From Candidatus Bathyarchaeota archaeon (GTDB taxonomy: Archaea > Thermoproteota > Bathyarchaeia > Bathyarchaeales > Bathycorpusculaceae): a stretch of DNA of 64,000 nt. The notes under the pieces were generated by a model, which worked only from the letters and a program-made list of their open reading frames with translations, did not search any database and was not told where the DNA came from. Both the position numbers and the translations under genes were made by a program. Shown in pieces: positions 1 through 8,213 of this stretch (the first letter of the stretch is position 1; each line of letters begins with the position of its first letter). The stretch lies in the NCBI GenBank assembly GCA_026014735.1, contig JAOZHT010000005.1:1-64000 (forward strand), in the 5' to 3' direction.

Positions 1-39
1 ATCCCGATAGCAGTGGGGTCCGGCAGGATCAACCGGAGT
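1..39 (-). rRNA. 16S rRNA, 5' end only
   Basis: The reverse complement of the first 39 bases contains TCCGGTTGATCCTGCCGGA, the conserved archaeal 16S 5' end (the usual archaeal forward-primer site), followed by CCCCACTGCTATCGGG as in archaeal helix 1-2 regions. The gene runs leftward out of the window, so only its start is present. The exact first base is inferred from the family. Confidence 0.95.
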
Positions 40-773
40 TATGCACTCCAATTGTCTGTCGGATCATTTGTTTTTTGTGTGGTACGAATATATTGACACT
101 TTCTCTCGCATTCAGTTTCTACTTAACTGGATTTGGAGGGAGAAACATTCCACTCTATACGTCAAAGCCCATTTCAGACCTAACTGAGCAATTAGTCAGG
201 TCCACATACGTGTCCCCGCAATTGGAGGCCAACTCCATCATCCCATTAGGCAATCGCCGTCGGTACGGGTTGAGCCGCCGCCATGTGAAAATTGCGGGGC
301 TAGCAATTGTAGCTGAATTCTTACAGAAGTAACCTCAGCTAATATAAAGATTCCGTTTCCAGTGACATAAACCTTGTCACAGCCGCCAACACGCATAACC
401 CCCACAATATACATGTAATACAAACAAAAAACCTCCCCAGCCACACCGATTATGCCATAACCACCCTGTAATTTTGCAGCCGCACCGAAACCGCCCAAAG
501 AAAAAAAAGCCCCCAAGCCCCCACAAAAGCGCTAACCAGCCAAAACTAACCCCAAACCGTCTCGCCCCCCACAAAAAACACCGCTCCAAAACCAAAAAAT
601 GCGCGGGCGCGGCGGCAAACCCTTGATATCCAGATGCGAGCGACCATTTTTGGGTTGCATCTGCTGGAAGCATGCGGGATTAAGACTGTGGCTACCGCTT
701 CTCTGACACAGCCTCTCCGGCATCATTAATCAAAAATATTACTTGAAGGAAAAAACGATAAAATTAAAAAAGG
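40..773. other. rRNA leader / gene-free stretch
   Basis: No convincing protein gene. Bases 440-620 are strikingly biased: the plus strand is nearly all A and C, so a leader read toward the 16S gene would be G/U-rich. Just before the 16S end, bases 35-49 form GGAGT-TATGC-ACTCC, a 5-bp inverted repeat that includes the first bases of 16S. The stretch probably holds the rRNA promoter and processing leader. Confidence 0.5.
338..352 (-). promoter_or_regulatory. candidate rRNA promoter TATA box
   Basis: On the minus strand GGAATCTTTATATTAG resembles a BRE plus TATA box (TTTATAT), about 300 bases ahead of the 16S gene. The leader length is plausible for an archaeal rRNA operon. Another AT-rich patch near 88-95 is an alternative. 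Position only; no transcript data. Confidence 0.3.
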
Positions 774-1397
774 TTAGTTTTCCAGCGGCTTCTCAAGGAT
801 GGTGATTGAGCCATTCTTTCCCAACCGCAGTTGCCTTTCGCCCTTAAACATAGCGACATGTGCATTGCGAACCTCGATGCAATCGCCAACATGTACAGTG
901 TTAACTTGCTGGTCCCAAAGACAAAGCAGCATCCTACCTGTTTCATCCTCGATTACAGCGTTGGAAACCACTGCGTTGTCGCGGAATTGGGTATGCACCT
1001 TCGATGGTTCAGCTACCTCTACAACTTGTGCGGCAGCGTTGATTTTTTTCATGCCAACCCGCAGGTCCTCGATTTTCAGGTGGCTTGGCGACGGGTTTTG
1101 CCTAGCAATTTCTTTGCGGACTCTGCCTGTTTCCATGGAACTATCAAAGGACACGTCGGTGCGGCCTAGAGTCTCGTCTGGCACACGGAACTGAGCAATC
1201 ACTTTTCCCTCTTTGGTGATTAGAAAGATAGATTGGTCCGCTACGTTCCCCCGGTACTCGACCGTTAACTCTTCAACTTCGCTTTTGCCCTCTTCTTTTG
1301 CCCTGACTAATCCCTCGAAGAGTTCAGTGGGGTACACCTCGTTCTGGGCTGAAATGAAGGCAAGCTGGTCCTCTAATGTTGGTTTCTTTGGCTTCAT
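774..1397 (-). CDS. OB-fold single-stranded nucleic-acid-binding protein
   Basis: 207 residues. The C-terminal ~100 residues (from LKIEDLRVGMKKINAAAQVV to the end) match the OB fold of archaeal RPA/SSB-like proteins: the strand pattern V-V-E-V, then IEDETGRMLLCLWD, a short VHVGDCIEVRNA turn and a final RLGKNG strand. The N-terminal ~100 residues are charged, with no clear domain. It probably binds single-stranded DNA during replication or repair. It is transcribed away from the end-joining genes across a 260-base divergent region. A GGGAGAAG stretch lies upstream of the ATG. Binding to ssDNA rather than RNA is inferred from the family. Confidence 0.8.
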   Translation of the reverse strand: MKPKKPTLEDQLAFISAQNEVYPTELFEGLVRAKEEGKSEVEELTVEYRGNVADQSIFLITKEGKVIAQFRVPDETLGRTDVSFDSSMETGRVRKEIARQNPSPSHLKIEDLRVGMKKINAAAQVVEVAEPSKVHTQFRDNAVVSNAVIEDETGRMLLCLWDQQVNTVHVGDCIEVRNAHVAMFKGERQLRLGKNGSITILEKPLEN

Positions 1398-1626
1398 TTA
1401 CATGATCTTCTCCCTTTTTTTTGTAGCGAATTATCTTGAAAAAAGCAAGCCGTCAGCTAAATTTTACTTTTTCTTGATTAAATTCTGCAAATATAACTAT
1501 GCGAGGCTTTCCTATTTAGGTGTAACTGTGCAAAAAAATGTTTTTTCCCGATAAACTTTGCATTTGTCGAGTTTATTTTTGGCGTTCGCCATAAAGCACA
1601 AAGCCAACATTATACATACTGTTCTT

Positions 1627-1641
1627 ATGGTTTTTATATTA
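1627..1641 (+). promoter_or_regulatory. TATA box of the end-joining polymerase gene
   Basis: TGGTTTTTATATTAG has a TATA box centred near 1636, about 26 bases before the ATG at 1662. This predicts an almost leaderless mRNA and favours ATG 1662 over the GTG at 1653, which would lie too close to the box. Confidence 0.5.
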
Positions 1642-1661
1642 GCCGTTTTGATGTGGCAGCA

Positions 1662-2543
1662 ATGGAGAATACTGAAGAATATCGGCAGCTCACCAAGGTT
1701 CACCTCAAGAACCTCGAAAAAATCTTTTACCCAAAGGTTCCCCTCAGCAAAGGTCAAGTCATCGAGTACTACATCAAGATGGCCCCCAAAATCCTCCCCG
1801 TCATCGCCGATCGCCCACTGGTTTTAACCCGCTACCCCGACGGCGTAGACGGCAACACCATGGCGTTCTTTGAAAAAAACGCTCCGGAGGGCACCCCCAG
1901 CTGGGTGAAGCGCCACACCATCTATTCCCCCACCTCCAAACGCGATGTCCACTACATCGTATGCAACGACCTTGACACGCTGATTTGGCTGGCTAACCTG
2001 GCGGCGCTGGAAATCCACATGCCCTTCTCAACCACCCACAGCCTCAGCAAACCCGACCTGCTCTTCTTCGACATCGACCCCGAGCCGCCCGCTAACCTAA
2101 GCGACGCCGCCGAAGTTGCGCTTCAACTCAGAGAGAAGCTTCTTGATTTAGGTCTCACCCCGTTTGTGAAGACATCGGGCAAGAAGGGCTTGCATGTGGT
2201 TATCCCCATAGAGCCCGAGCATAGCTTTGAAGCGGCAAGAGGGTTTGTCCATAAAATCGGCATCGCATTGGCCAACGAAAACGATTTGGTGGTTTCCGAG
2301 TTTAAGGACACCAAGAAACCCGGCAAAGTCTTCGCGGATTACCTGCAGAACTCACCTATGCGTACGATGGTGATTCCCTACAGCCTCCGCCCCACTCCGA
2401 ACGCTACGGTTTCATCGCCGCTTGATTGGAGCGAGGTCAAAGCAGGAATCGACCCTGCTGACTTTACGGTTGAGTCTGTTTCTAAGCGGGCCGGCGACCC
2501 CTGGAGGGGCATTTTCAAGAAAAGATGCCACCTCACCTTGTAG
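1662..2543 (+). CDS. LigD-type end-joining DNA polymerase/primase domain (PolDom)
   Basis: About 293 residues, the length of a stand-alone LigD polymerase domain of the archaeo-eukaryotic primase superfamily. It extends gapped or annealed ends during non-homologous end joining and typically prefers ribonucleotides. Visible features are the metal-binding DxD in LLFFDIDPEPP, the SGKKGLHVVIP nucleotide-binding motif and the third acidic site in KVFADYLQN. No ligase or phosphoesterase is fused; these are encoded 2 kb downstream. The GTG at 1653 is an alternative start, but spacing to the TATA box favours 1662. An aldo/keto reductase separates it from Ku on the same strand. Family assignment is firm; activity is inferred. 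Confidence 0.93.
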   Translation: MENTEEYRQLTKVHLKNLEKIFYPKVPLSKGQVIEYYIKMAPKILPVIADRPLVLTRYPDGVDGNTMAFFEKNAPEGTPSWVKRHTIYSPTSKRDVHYIVCNDLDTLIWLANLAALEIHMPFSTTHSLSKPDLLFFDIDPEPPANLSDAAEVALQLREKLLDLGLTPFVKTSGKKGLHVVIPIEPEHSFEAARGFVHKIGIALANENDLVVSEFKDTKKPGKVFADYLQNSPMRTMVIPYSLRPTPNATVSSPLDWSEVKAGIDPADFTVESVSKRAGDPWRGIFKKRCHLTL

Positions 2544-2605
2544 CACTGCGGTTTAGTTAATCTTTAAAGGTTGCCGTCTACTACCTGAACTTGTTTTTGG
2601 TGTGG

Positions 2606-3751
2606 ATGTTTTTGCAGTACAGAATTGTGCCTAAAAACGGCGATAAACTTTCTGTCCTTGGCTTTGGATGTATGCGTCTGCCCATGAAGGGACAAGCCAT
2701 CGATGAGGAAGCGGCGATCAAACAGATACGCTTAGCCATAGACCACGGCGTAAACTATGTGGATACAGCGCCGCCCTACCATGACGGCGAAAGCGAAACC
2801 TTAGTCGGCAAAGCCCTTCAAGATGGCTACCGCGGCAAAGTCAAAGTCGCCACCAAACTCACGCCCTTCATGCTCCATAAACCCCAAGATATGGAGAAAA
2901 TGCTCAACACCTCCCTGCGGAAGCTTCAAACCGACCACATAGACTACTACCTGCTGCATGCACTGGAAGCGGAGTCCTGGAGAAAACTGCAGGGTTTTGG
3001 AGCCATTAGATTTCTGGAGAAGGCCAAGGCAGAGGGCAAAATCGTGAATATGGCGTTCTCTTTCCATGGTTCGCTGCCTACCTTTAAGGAAATCATCGAT
3101 GCTAACGATTGGGCTATGTGCCAAATCCAGTATAACTACCTTGACGAGAAGCTTCAGGCAGGCACAGAGGGGATGATGTATGCTACGGCGCAGAAACTGG
3201 CGGTTGCTGTTATGGAGCCCCTGCGCGGAGGCAACCTGGCAACGCAGCTTCCAGCTTCGGCAAAAGCATTCTACCAGAAAGCCCCCGTTAAGCGGACTCC
3301 CGCTGAGTGGGCGCTACGTTGGGTCTGGAATCACCCCGAAGTAACCGTTGTGCTCTCCGGCATGAATGAGACCCGCCAAATTCTGGAAAACGTTGCTGTA
3401 GCCGAAAATGCGTTGCCCCACTCCTTAACGCCCCAAGACCTGGCAGCAGTAAAAGGCGCCGCTGAAGCCTACCGAGAGATGCTTAAAGTGCCCTGCACGG
3501 GATGCCAGTACTGTATGCCCTGCATAAACGGCGTAGATATCCCCCGTAACTTCCAAGCCCTCAACGAATACTACCTCAGCGGCGACGAACAGCAAGCCCG
3601 CGCCATGTACGCAACGTTTCTGATGGGGGCGCTTACGGGTGTACGGGTTGACGCGAGCCTCTGCAAGCAGTGCCAGCAATGCGTCGAGCGCTGCCCACAG
3701 CACATTAACATCCCTGAGAAACTTAAAGAAGTCGCCAACGAACTTGGGTGA
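2606..3751 (+). CDS. aldo/keto reductase with C-terminal 4Fe-4S tail (COG1453-like)
   Basis: 381 residues from ATG 2606; in-frame TTG 2591 is possible. The first ~280 residues form an aldo/keto-reductase TIM barrel: GFGCMRLP, VNYVDTAPPYHDGESE with catalytic Asp/Tyr, the Lys in VATKL, and LLHAL. The last ~90 residues hold two cysteine clusters, CTGCQYCMPC and CKQCQQCVERCP, typical of bacterial-ferredoxin-like 4Fe-4S sites. It is probably an NAD(P)H- or ferredoxin-linked oxidoreductase of unknown substrate. It sits between the end-joining polymerase and Ku on the same strand; I see no mechanistic link and the placement may be accidental. Confidence 0.9.
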   Translation: MFLQYRIVPKNGDKLSVLGFGCMRLPMKGQAIDEEAAIKQIRLAIDHGVNYVDTAPPYHDGESETLVGKALQDGYRGKVKVATKLTPFMLHKPQDMEKMLNTSLRKLQTDHIDYYLLHALEAESWRKLQGFGAIRFLEKAKAEGKIVNMAFSFHGSLPTFKEIIDANDWAMCQIQYNYLDEKLQAGTEGMMYATAQKLAVAVMEPLRGGNLATQLPASAKAFYQKAPVKRTPAEWALRWVWNHPEVTVVLSGMNETRQILENVAVAENALPHSLTPQDLAAVKGAAEAYREMLKVPCTGCQYCMPCINGVDIPRNFQALNEYYLSGDEQQARAMYATFLMGALTGVRVDASLCKQCQQCVERCPQHINIPEKLKEVANELG

Positions 3752-3851
3752 CCCAAAGCCCAAGATGCCCTGGCGGCATTGAAGCAAAACAAAAACAAGC
3801 CCCAGGTTTGAACTCGGAAAAAGGTTAAACTCTAGTAGCTCCACAGAATTA

Positions 3852-4727
3852 GTGGATAATTTAGCTTTTTGGAAGGTATGGTTTTTGGGTTTAGAGCAGG
3901 AAAACCAACAAAGCGCTGAGCAAACGCCAAGCGAGAAAGCCAGTGCCGCCGCGCCAAGCCGCTCGATTTGGTCAGGCAGCATAACGATTGGCTTAGTTAA
4001 TGTGCCCGTTAAGCTTTACTCGATGATTTATGATAAGGGGATATCGTTTCATTTCCTCCATAAAACCGATGGTCACCCGCTTAAGTACGTGAAGATGTGC
4101 ACCAAAGACGACCAGATCGTGCCATGGAACGAGGTTGCCCGCGGCTACGAAGTCGCCAAAAACGAGTTCATCATCTTTGATAAGGCGGAACTCGACGCCG
4201 CCAAACCCGAATCCGACAAACGCATCCGCATAAGCAAATTCGTCGACTACTTCTCAGTTGACCCCGTCTACTTCGACCGCACCTACGCGCTGTTACCCGA
4301 CAAAAGCAAAGACGCCTACAGCCTACTTCTAAACGCGCTGCAACGCACCAACAAAGCCGGCGCCGCACGCATCACCCTTCGCACCAAAGAGTACCCGGCG
4401 CTACTGCACCCCTACAAGGGCGCCCTGGTGCTAACGACCCTGCGCTATTCCTACGATGTGGTGGATCCACAGGACTTCGAGGCGCTTCACAAGCTCTCTG
4501 AGCCACAAAAAGCCGAGTTGGATTTGGCAGTGAAAATCGTCACTGACCTCTCAGGAGAATTCGACATCGCCGAATTCAAAGACACCTACCAGGAACGCGT
4601 TGAGGCGTTGGTTGCCCAGAAAATGAAGGGTGAAAAAATCACCGTCCAGAAGCCCCCTGAGGAAGCCGCCCGTGGACTCATGGTTGCGCTCCGCGAGACC
4701 CTCAAGCAGCTGGAAACACAGAAATGA
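3852..4727 (+). CDS. ku: Ku homodimer, DNA-end-binding protein
   Basis: 291 residues, single-chain bacterial/archaeal Ku. The core starts at SIWSGSITIGLVNVPVKLYS, the hallmark of the family, followed by the beta-barrel ring segment (KISKFVDYF-like, YALLPDKSKDAYSLL). The last ~30 residues are a basic, alanine-rich tail. About 37 residues precede the core from the GTG start, longer than usual, so the true start may lie further in. Ku dimers thread onto broken DNA ends and recruit LigD. Its stop overlaps the ATG of the ligase (ATGA), indicating translational coupling. Ku is rare in archaea, so this block may have been acquired from bacteria (inference). Confidence 0.95.
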   Translation: MDNLAFWKVWFLGLEQENQQSAEQTPSEKASAAAPSRSIWSGSITIGLVNVPVKLYSMIYDKGISFHFLHKTDGHPLKYVKMCTKDDQIVPWNEVARGYEVAKNEFIIFDKAELDAAKPESDKRIRISKFVDYFSVDPVYFDRTYALLPDKSKDAYSLLLNALQRTNKAGAARITLRTKEYPALLHPYKGALVLTTLRYSYDVVDPQDFEALHKLSEPQKAELDLAVKIVTDLSGEFDIAEFKDTYQERVEALVAQKMKGEKITVQKPPEEAARGLMVALRETLKQLETQK

Positions 4728-6160
4728 GCCGCAGCCACTACTACCAGCCGATGCTCGCTAAAATCGCTGAGCAAGCCTTCACTGATAAGAACTGGATTTT
4801 CGAGATTAAATGGGATGGATTCCGCGCCGTCGCCTACATCGAGGAGCCCTTTAGCCTGCGTAGCCGCCGCGGCAAGGAACTGAAAAGTAACTTTCCTGAG
4901 CTCTCTGAGTTGACGGGTCTGGGCAGCGGCTTGGTGGTGGATGGCGAAATCGTTGTTATGCGGGATGGCAAACCTGACTTTCAGACGCTGCTGGAGCGGG
5001 GCCAGGCGGTTTCCGAGGGCGAAATCAGGCGGCAAATGCAGCGCTCCCCGGCCCTATACGTCGTCTTTGACCTGCTTGAAAAAGACGGCGAATCGCTAAC
5101 TGGGTTGCCGCTGCTGGAACGCAAAAGACTGCTCCGTGAAAGCCTCCGGGAGGGCCCCCATGTGCTGCTCTCAGACTACATCGAGGAGAAAGGCGAAGCC
5201 TACTATCGGCTGGTACTGGAGCGGGGACTCGAGGGCATAATGGCTAAATGCAAAGACAGCGCCTACGAGGAAGGCCTGCGCACGGGCAGCTGGCTTAAAA
5301 TCAAGATGCTAAAAACCTGCGACTGCGTCATCTTCGGGTACACCCAAGGCGGCAACGTCAGGGCGGAAACCTTCGGGGCGCTGCTTTTAGGCCTCTACGA
5401 TGCGGGGGGGCAGCCTGTTTATGTGGGTAAAGTCGGCACGGGCTTTTCGGAGCAGACCCTGCGGCTTCTGGTGGGGAAATTCGAGAAAATCAAAACCACA
5501 CAGGCACCCTTCAAATCCGAAAGCGGCGATGTCGTCACGTGGCTGGAGCCTAGGCTTGTCTGCGAAATCGTTTATCAGGTAGTGACACGGGATGGTAGAC
5601 TGAGGATGCCTCGTTTTAAACGGTTAAGGGAAGATAAACCCCCCCAACAATGCACGATCGATCAGTTATTGGAGGAAAAGACGTTGGATGTGAAACAGGA
5701 AAAACTCTCTGAGTACCAGTCGAAACGCAACTTCGGGCAAACCCCGGAGCCCAGCGGAGGCAACAAAAAAGGCGACGCCCTAATCTTTGTGGTTCAGGAG
5801 CACAATGCAAGACGCCTGCATTATGACCTACGGCTGGAACGTGACGGCGTGCTCAAAAGCTGGGCGGTCCCCAAAGGCATCCCCGAAGCCGCCAAGGTAC
5901 GCCACTTAGCCGTAGAAACCGAAGACCACCCCTACGACTACGCCAGCTTTGAAGGCACCATCCCCAAGGGCCAATACGGCGCGGGAACCGTGAAAATCTG
6001 GGACAGCGGCCACTACACCGTTAAGCTTTGGGAACCCGACAAAATCGAAGTCACCCTCGATGGCACCCGGCTGCATGGACGCTATGTGCTGGTGCGGCTT
6101 AAGAAATCCGAGGACCAGAAGGATTGGCTGCTGCTGAAGGGTAAAGATGACTCCGCCTAA
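4724..6160 (+). CDS. ATP-dependent DNA ligase fused to 3'-phosphoesterase (LigD Lig-PE)
   Basis: 478 residues. The first ~200 are the ligase nucleotidyltransferase: motif I is FEIKWDGFRA with the AMP-accepting Lys29, then GEIVVM, EGIMAKC and SWLKIKM. An OB-fold (IFGYTQGG, VYVGKVGTGF) follows to ~315. From ~350 the chain is the LigD 3'-phosphoesterase: HNARRLHYDLRLE, SWAVPKG, DHPYDYASFEG, GQYGAGTV, carrying the metal-binding His/Asp residues. PE trims 3'-phosphate or ribonucleotide ends before Lig seals them. The domain order Lig-PE without Pol differs from the common Pol-PE-Lig, PE-Lig-Pol and Lig-Pol forms. Start codon overlaps the Ku stop. Confidence 0.94.
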   Translation: MSRSHYYQPMLAKIAEQAFTDKNWIFEIKWDGFRAVAYIEEPFSLRSRRGKELKSNFPELSELTGLGSGLVVDGEIVVMRDGKPDFQTLLERGQAVSEGEIRRQMQRSPALYVVFDLLEKDGESLTGLPLLERKRLLRESLREGPHVLLSDYIEEKGEAYYRLVLERGLEGIMAKCKDSAYEEGLRTGSWLKIKMLKTCDCVIFGYTQGGNVRAETFGALLLGLYDAGGQPVYVGKVGTGFSEQTLRLLVGKFEKIKTTQAPFKSESGDVVTWLEPRLVCEIVYQVVTRDGRLRMPRFKRLREDKPPQQCTIDQLLEEKTLDVKQEKLSEYQSKRNFGQTPEPSGGNKKGDALIFVVQEHNARRLHYDLRLERDGVLKSWAVPKGIPEAAKVRHLAVETEDHPYDYASFEGTIPKGQYGAGTVKIWDSGHYTVKLWEPDKIEVTLDGTRLHGRYVLVRLKKSEDQKDWLLLKGKDDSA

Positions 6161-6899
6161 GCTGCATCTGGGCACAATCGGCTGGAGCTACACCTTCTGG
6201 AAGGGCAACTTCTACCCCGCCAAAACCGCCTCCAAAGACTTCCTGGGCTACTACGCAGGCCAATTCGGCACCGTCGAGGTGGACAGCACCTTCTACCGCA
6301 TCCCCACCGAGCAAACCATCCGCAGTTGGGGCAGCCAGACGCCCAAGGGGTTTTTGTTCTCCTTCAAGTTCCCCCAACTGATAACCCACATCAGACAGCT
6401 CCGGGACTGCCAAGTCCAAACCGCCTCTTTCCTCTCCCGCCTCGAGCCGCTGGGCGATAGGGTAGGGGCTCTTCTGCTGCAGTTTCCGCCCAGCTTCACC
6501 GCAAAGCATCAGGCCGACCTAGCCGAGTACCTGCATAGCCTACCCGATGGATACCGCTATGTGGTGGAGGTGCGCCACAGGTCCTGGTTGACCCCTGACT
6601 TCTTTTCCCTTCTACGCATGCATCATGTGGCTTATGCCTGGACTGACAGCCAATATGTGCCGGAAACAGCTGAGGTAACCTCGGATTTCCTCTATGTCCG
6701 CTGGGAAGGCAACCGCGCCGCCGTTGTGGGGACATTAGGCAGAATCGAGGTTGATCAAACCGCGGACTTGCATCTGTGGGCAGATAAGCTGAGGCCCTAC
6801 CTGGAGCGGGGCATGGAGGTTTTTGGGTACTTCGGCAAGTACTACTCAGGCTATCCACCAAACGATATTCTGGCATTTCAAAAATCATTTCAACAGTGA
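6147..6899 (+). CDS. DUF72 (YecE-like) TIM-barrel protein
   Basis: 250 residues, full length for DUF72. Signatures are LHLGTIGWSYTFWKGNFYP at the N terminus, EVDSTFYRIP, FSFKFPQLITH, LLLQFPPSF, VVEVRHRSW and a C-terminal YFGKYYSGYPPND. DUF72 proteins fold as TIM barrels; the biochemical role is not settled, although members often neighbour nucleic-acid metabolism genes. Its start overlaps the ligase-phosphoesterase gene by 14 bases, so it belongs to the Ku-LigD operon and is a candidate accessory factor for end joining (inference from context). Confidence 0.9.
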   Translation: MTPPKLHLGTIGWSYTFWKGNFYPAKTASKDFLGYYAGQFGTVEVDSTFYRIPTEQTIRSWGSQTPKGFLFSFKFPQLITHIRQLRDCQVQTASFLSRLEPLGDRVGALLLQFPPSFTAKHQADLAEYLHSLPDGYRYVVEVRHRSWLTPDFFSLLRMHHVAYAWTDSQYVPETAEVTSDFLYVRWEGNRAAVVGTLGRIEVDQTADLHLWADKLRPYLERGMEVFGYFGKYYSGYPPNDILAFQKSFQQ

Positions 6900-6941
6900 A
6901 TGGTTGCTGCACAGCTGTTTTGGTTAAGAGTTTCTGAATGC

Positions 6942-7061
6942 ATGGATTGGCAAATTCGCAGTTATCCGATACACTTGGGCGCTGAGGCGGGAAGAGGCGA
7001 TAGCCGAAATCAAGCCCATGTTTTTGAGCGGATTAAACTGTATCTTTTAGAAAAATACTAA
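6942..7061 (+). CDS. possible 39-residue protein
   Basis: A short open frame from ATG to TAA in the gap between the DUF72 and HD-domain genes, ending HVFERIKLYLLEKY. No family recognised and no clear ribosome-binding site. Listed because composition looks protein-like; it could be chance. Confidence 0.22.
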   Translation: MDWQIRSYPIHLGAEAGRGDSRNQAHVFERIKLYLLEKY

Positions 7062-7101
7062 ATAGCTTCTTTTCCCACCTTTTGCAGCGGAGGCCGTCAA
7101 T

Positions 7102-7596
7102 TTGGATTTGGATAAACTATGGCAGCTGGCAACACCCTACCTGAGCAAAAACGACTTCGGCGTAGCCCATACCCGACGCGTTTTTGAGATAGCAAAACAG
7201 AACTTCCCCGTTAAAGCGCAACTTGAGGAACTCACGTTTGCATCGATAATCCTGCATGACATCGGCGGCAGCAGCATAAAAGACCAATATGAGAAGGGAC
7301 CCCAAATTTCAGCCGAGATCCTAAAACAGATAGGTTCCCCCGACGAGTTCATAATGGAGGTCTGCGCCATCGTGGGCACCCACCATGAGCACCCTGCCTG
7401 TCCCTCTGAAGCCTTCCGTGTCCTCTACGATTCAGATAAGCTCGTAATGTTTTCGCAGGAAGAGTATCCACACTACAATGCTCGTGAAGGATTTGACTGG
7501 GACAAAATCGTGGCGCTGATTTATTCTGAGCAGGGCCAGGAGCTGGCGAGGTTGAGCCTGCGGCAACGCAGAAAAGAAACCATGTTGGGGACATAG
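7102..7596 (+). CDS. HD-domain phosphohydrolase
   Basis: 164 residues. The HD metal site is visible: His23 in VAHTRRVF, His52-Asp53 in ILHDIGG, His94-His95 in GTHHEHP and an Asp in LYDSDKL. HD proteins are metal-dependent phosphohydrolases acting on nucleotides or signalling molecules; the substrate cannot be read from sequence. Start is TTG 7102, supported by GGAGG eight bases upstream. It is two bases from the metallo-beta-lactamase-fold gene and probably cotranscribed with it. Confidence 0.85.
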   Translation: MDLDKLWQLATPYLSKNDFGVAHTRRVFEIAKQNFPVKAQLEELTFASIILHDIGGSSIKDQYEKGPQISAEILKQIGSPDEFIMEVCAIVGTHHEHPACPSEAFRVLYDSDKLVMFSQEEYPHYNAREGFDWDKIVALIYSEQGQELARLSLRQRRKETMLGT

Positions 7597-7598
7597 CT

Positions 7599-8213
7599 GT
7601 GTTTTTCCGGCAGATCCAGCGGCACGGCGACAACTTCAGCTACCTCATAGCTGACCCAAAAACCAAAGAAGCCGCCGCTGTGGACTCCAGCTACAACGCC
7701 GACGCGATAATCGGAGTCATCAAAGAAAATGGCTTCACCTTGAAATACATCATAAGCACGCATGGCCACTCCGACCACACCGCAGGCAACATGGAGCTAC
7801 ATCAAATCTTCGGGGCAAAATTGGTTGCGCATAAACAGTCACGGTTGCCCTGCGACTTGGCGGTTGACGACGGCGACGTACTGAGGGTCGGCGATGTTCC
7901 CCTTAAGGTGCTCTATACTCCCGGTCACACCCCCGACGGCATCTGCTTGCTTGTTGATGAGCAGAAGCTGCTGACGGGTGACACGTTGTTTGTGGGGGAA
8001 TGCGGCAGAACAGATTTGCCCGGCGGCAACGCAAGGCAACTCTATGATAGCTTATTCCATAAGCTGCTCTTGTTAGATGACTCAATCGAGGTTTATCCGG
8101 GCCACGACTACGGCGCTTCCCCCTCATCTACCATAGGCATCCAGCGAAGAACCAACTATGTCCTGCGACCCCGTGGCCTCAAAGAGTTCCTTGAGTTTAT
8201 GAATCAGCCGTAA
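7599..8213 (+). CDS. metallo-beta-lactamase-fold hydrolase, persulfide-dioxygenase/glyoxalase II-like
   Basis: 204 residues. Metal ligands are complete: THGHSDHTAG (His55, His57, Asp59, His60), His110 in TPGHTPDG, Asp128 in LTGDTLF and His169 in YPGHDYG. The stretch GDTLFVGECGRTDLPGG is typical of ETHE1-like persulfide dioxygenases and related glyoxalase II-type enzymes. It likely acts in sulfide/persulfide or thioester detoxification in the cytoplasm. GTG start at 7599. Its 3' end overlaps the convergent metalloprotease gene by 17 bases. Confidence 0.88.
   Translation: MFFRQIQRHGDNFSYLIADPKTKEAAAVDSSYNADAIIGVIKENGFTLKYIISTHGHSDHTAGNMELHQIFGAKLVAHKQSRLPCDLAVDDGDVLRVGDVPLKVLYTPGHTPDGICLLVDEQKLLTGDTLFVGECGRTDLPGGNARQLYDSLFHKLLLLDDSIEVYPGHDYGASPSSTIGIQRRTNYVLRPRGLKEFLEFMNQP

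Noticed and set aside
75-673. Open frames of 85-98 codons on both strands next to the 16S end
   Set aside because: Composition follows the local A/C bias, no ribosome-binding site, no recognisable domain; the stretch fits an rRNA leader better.
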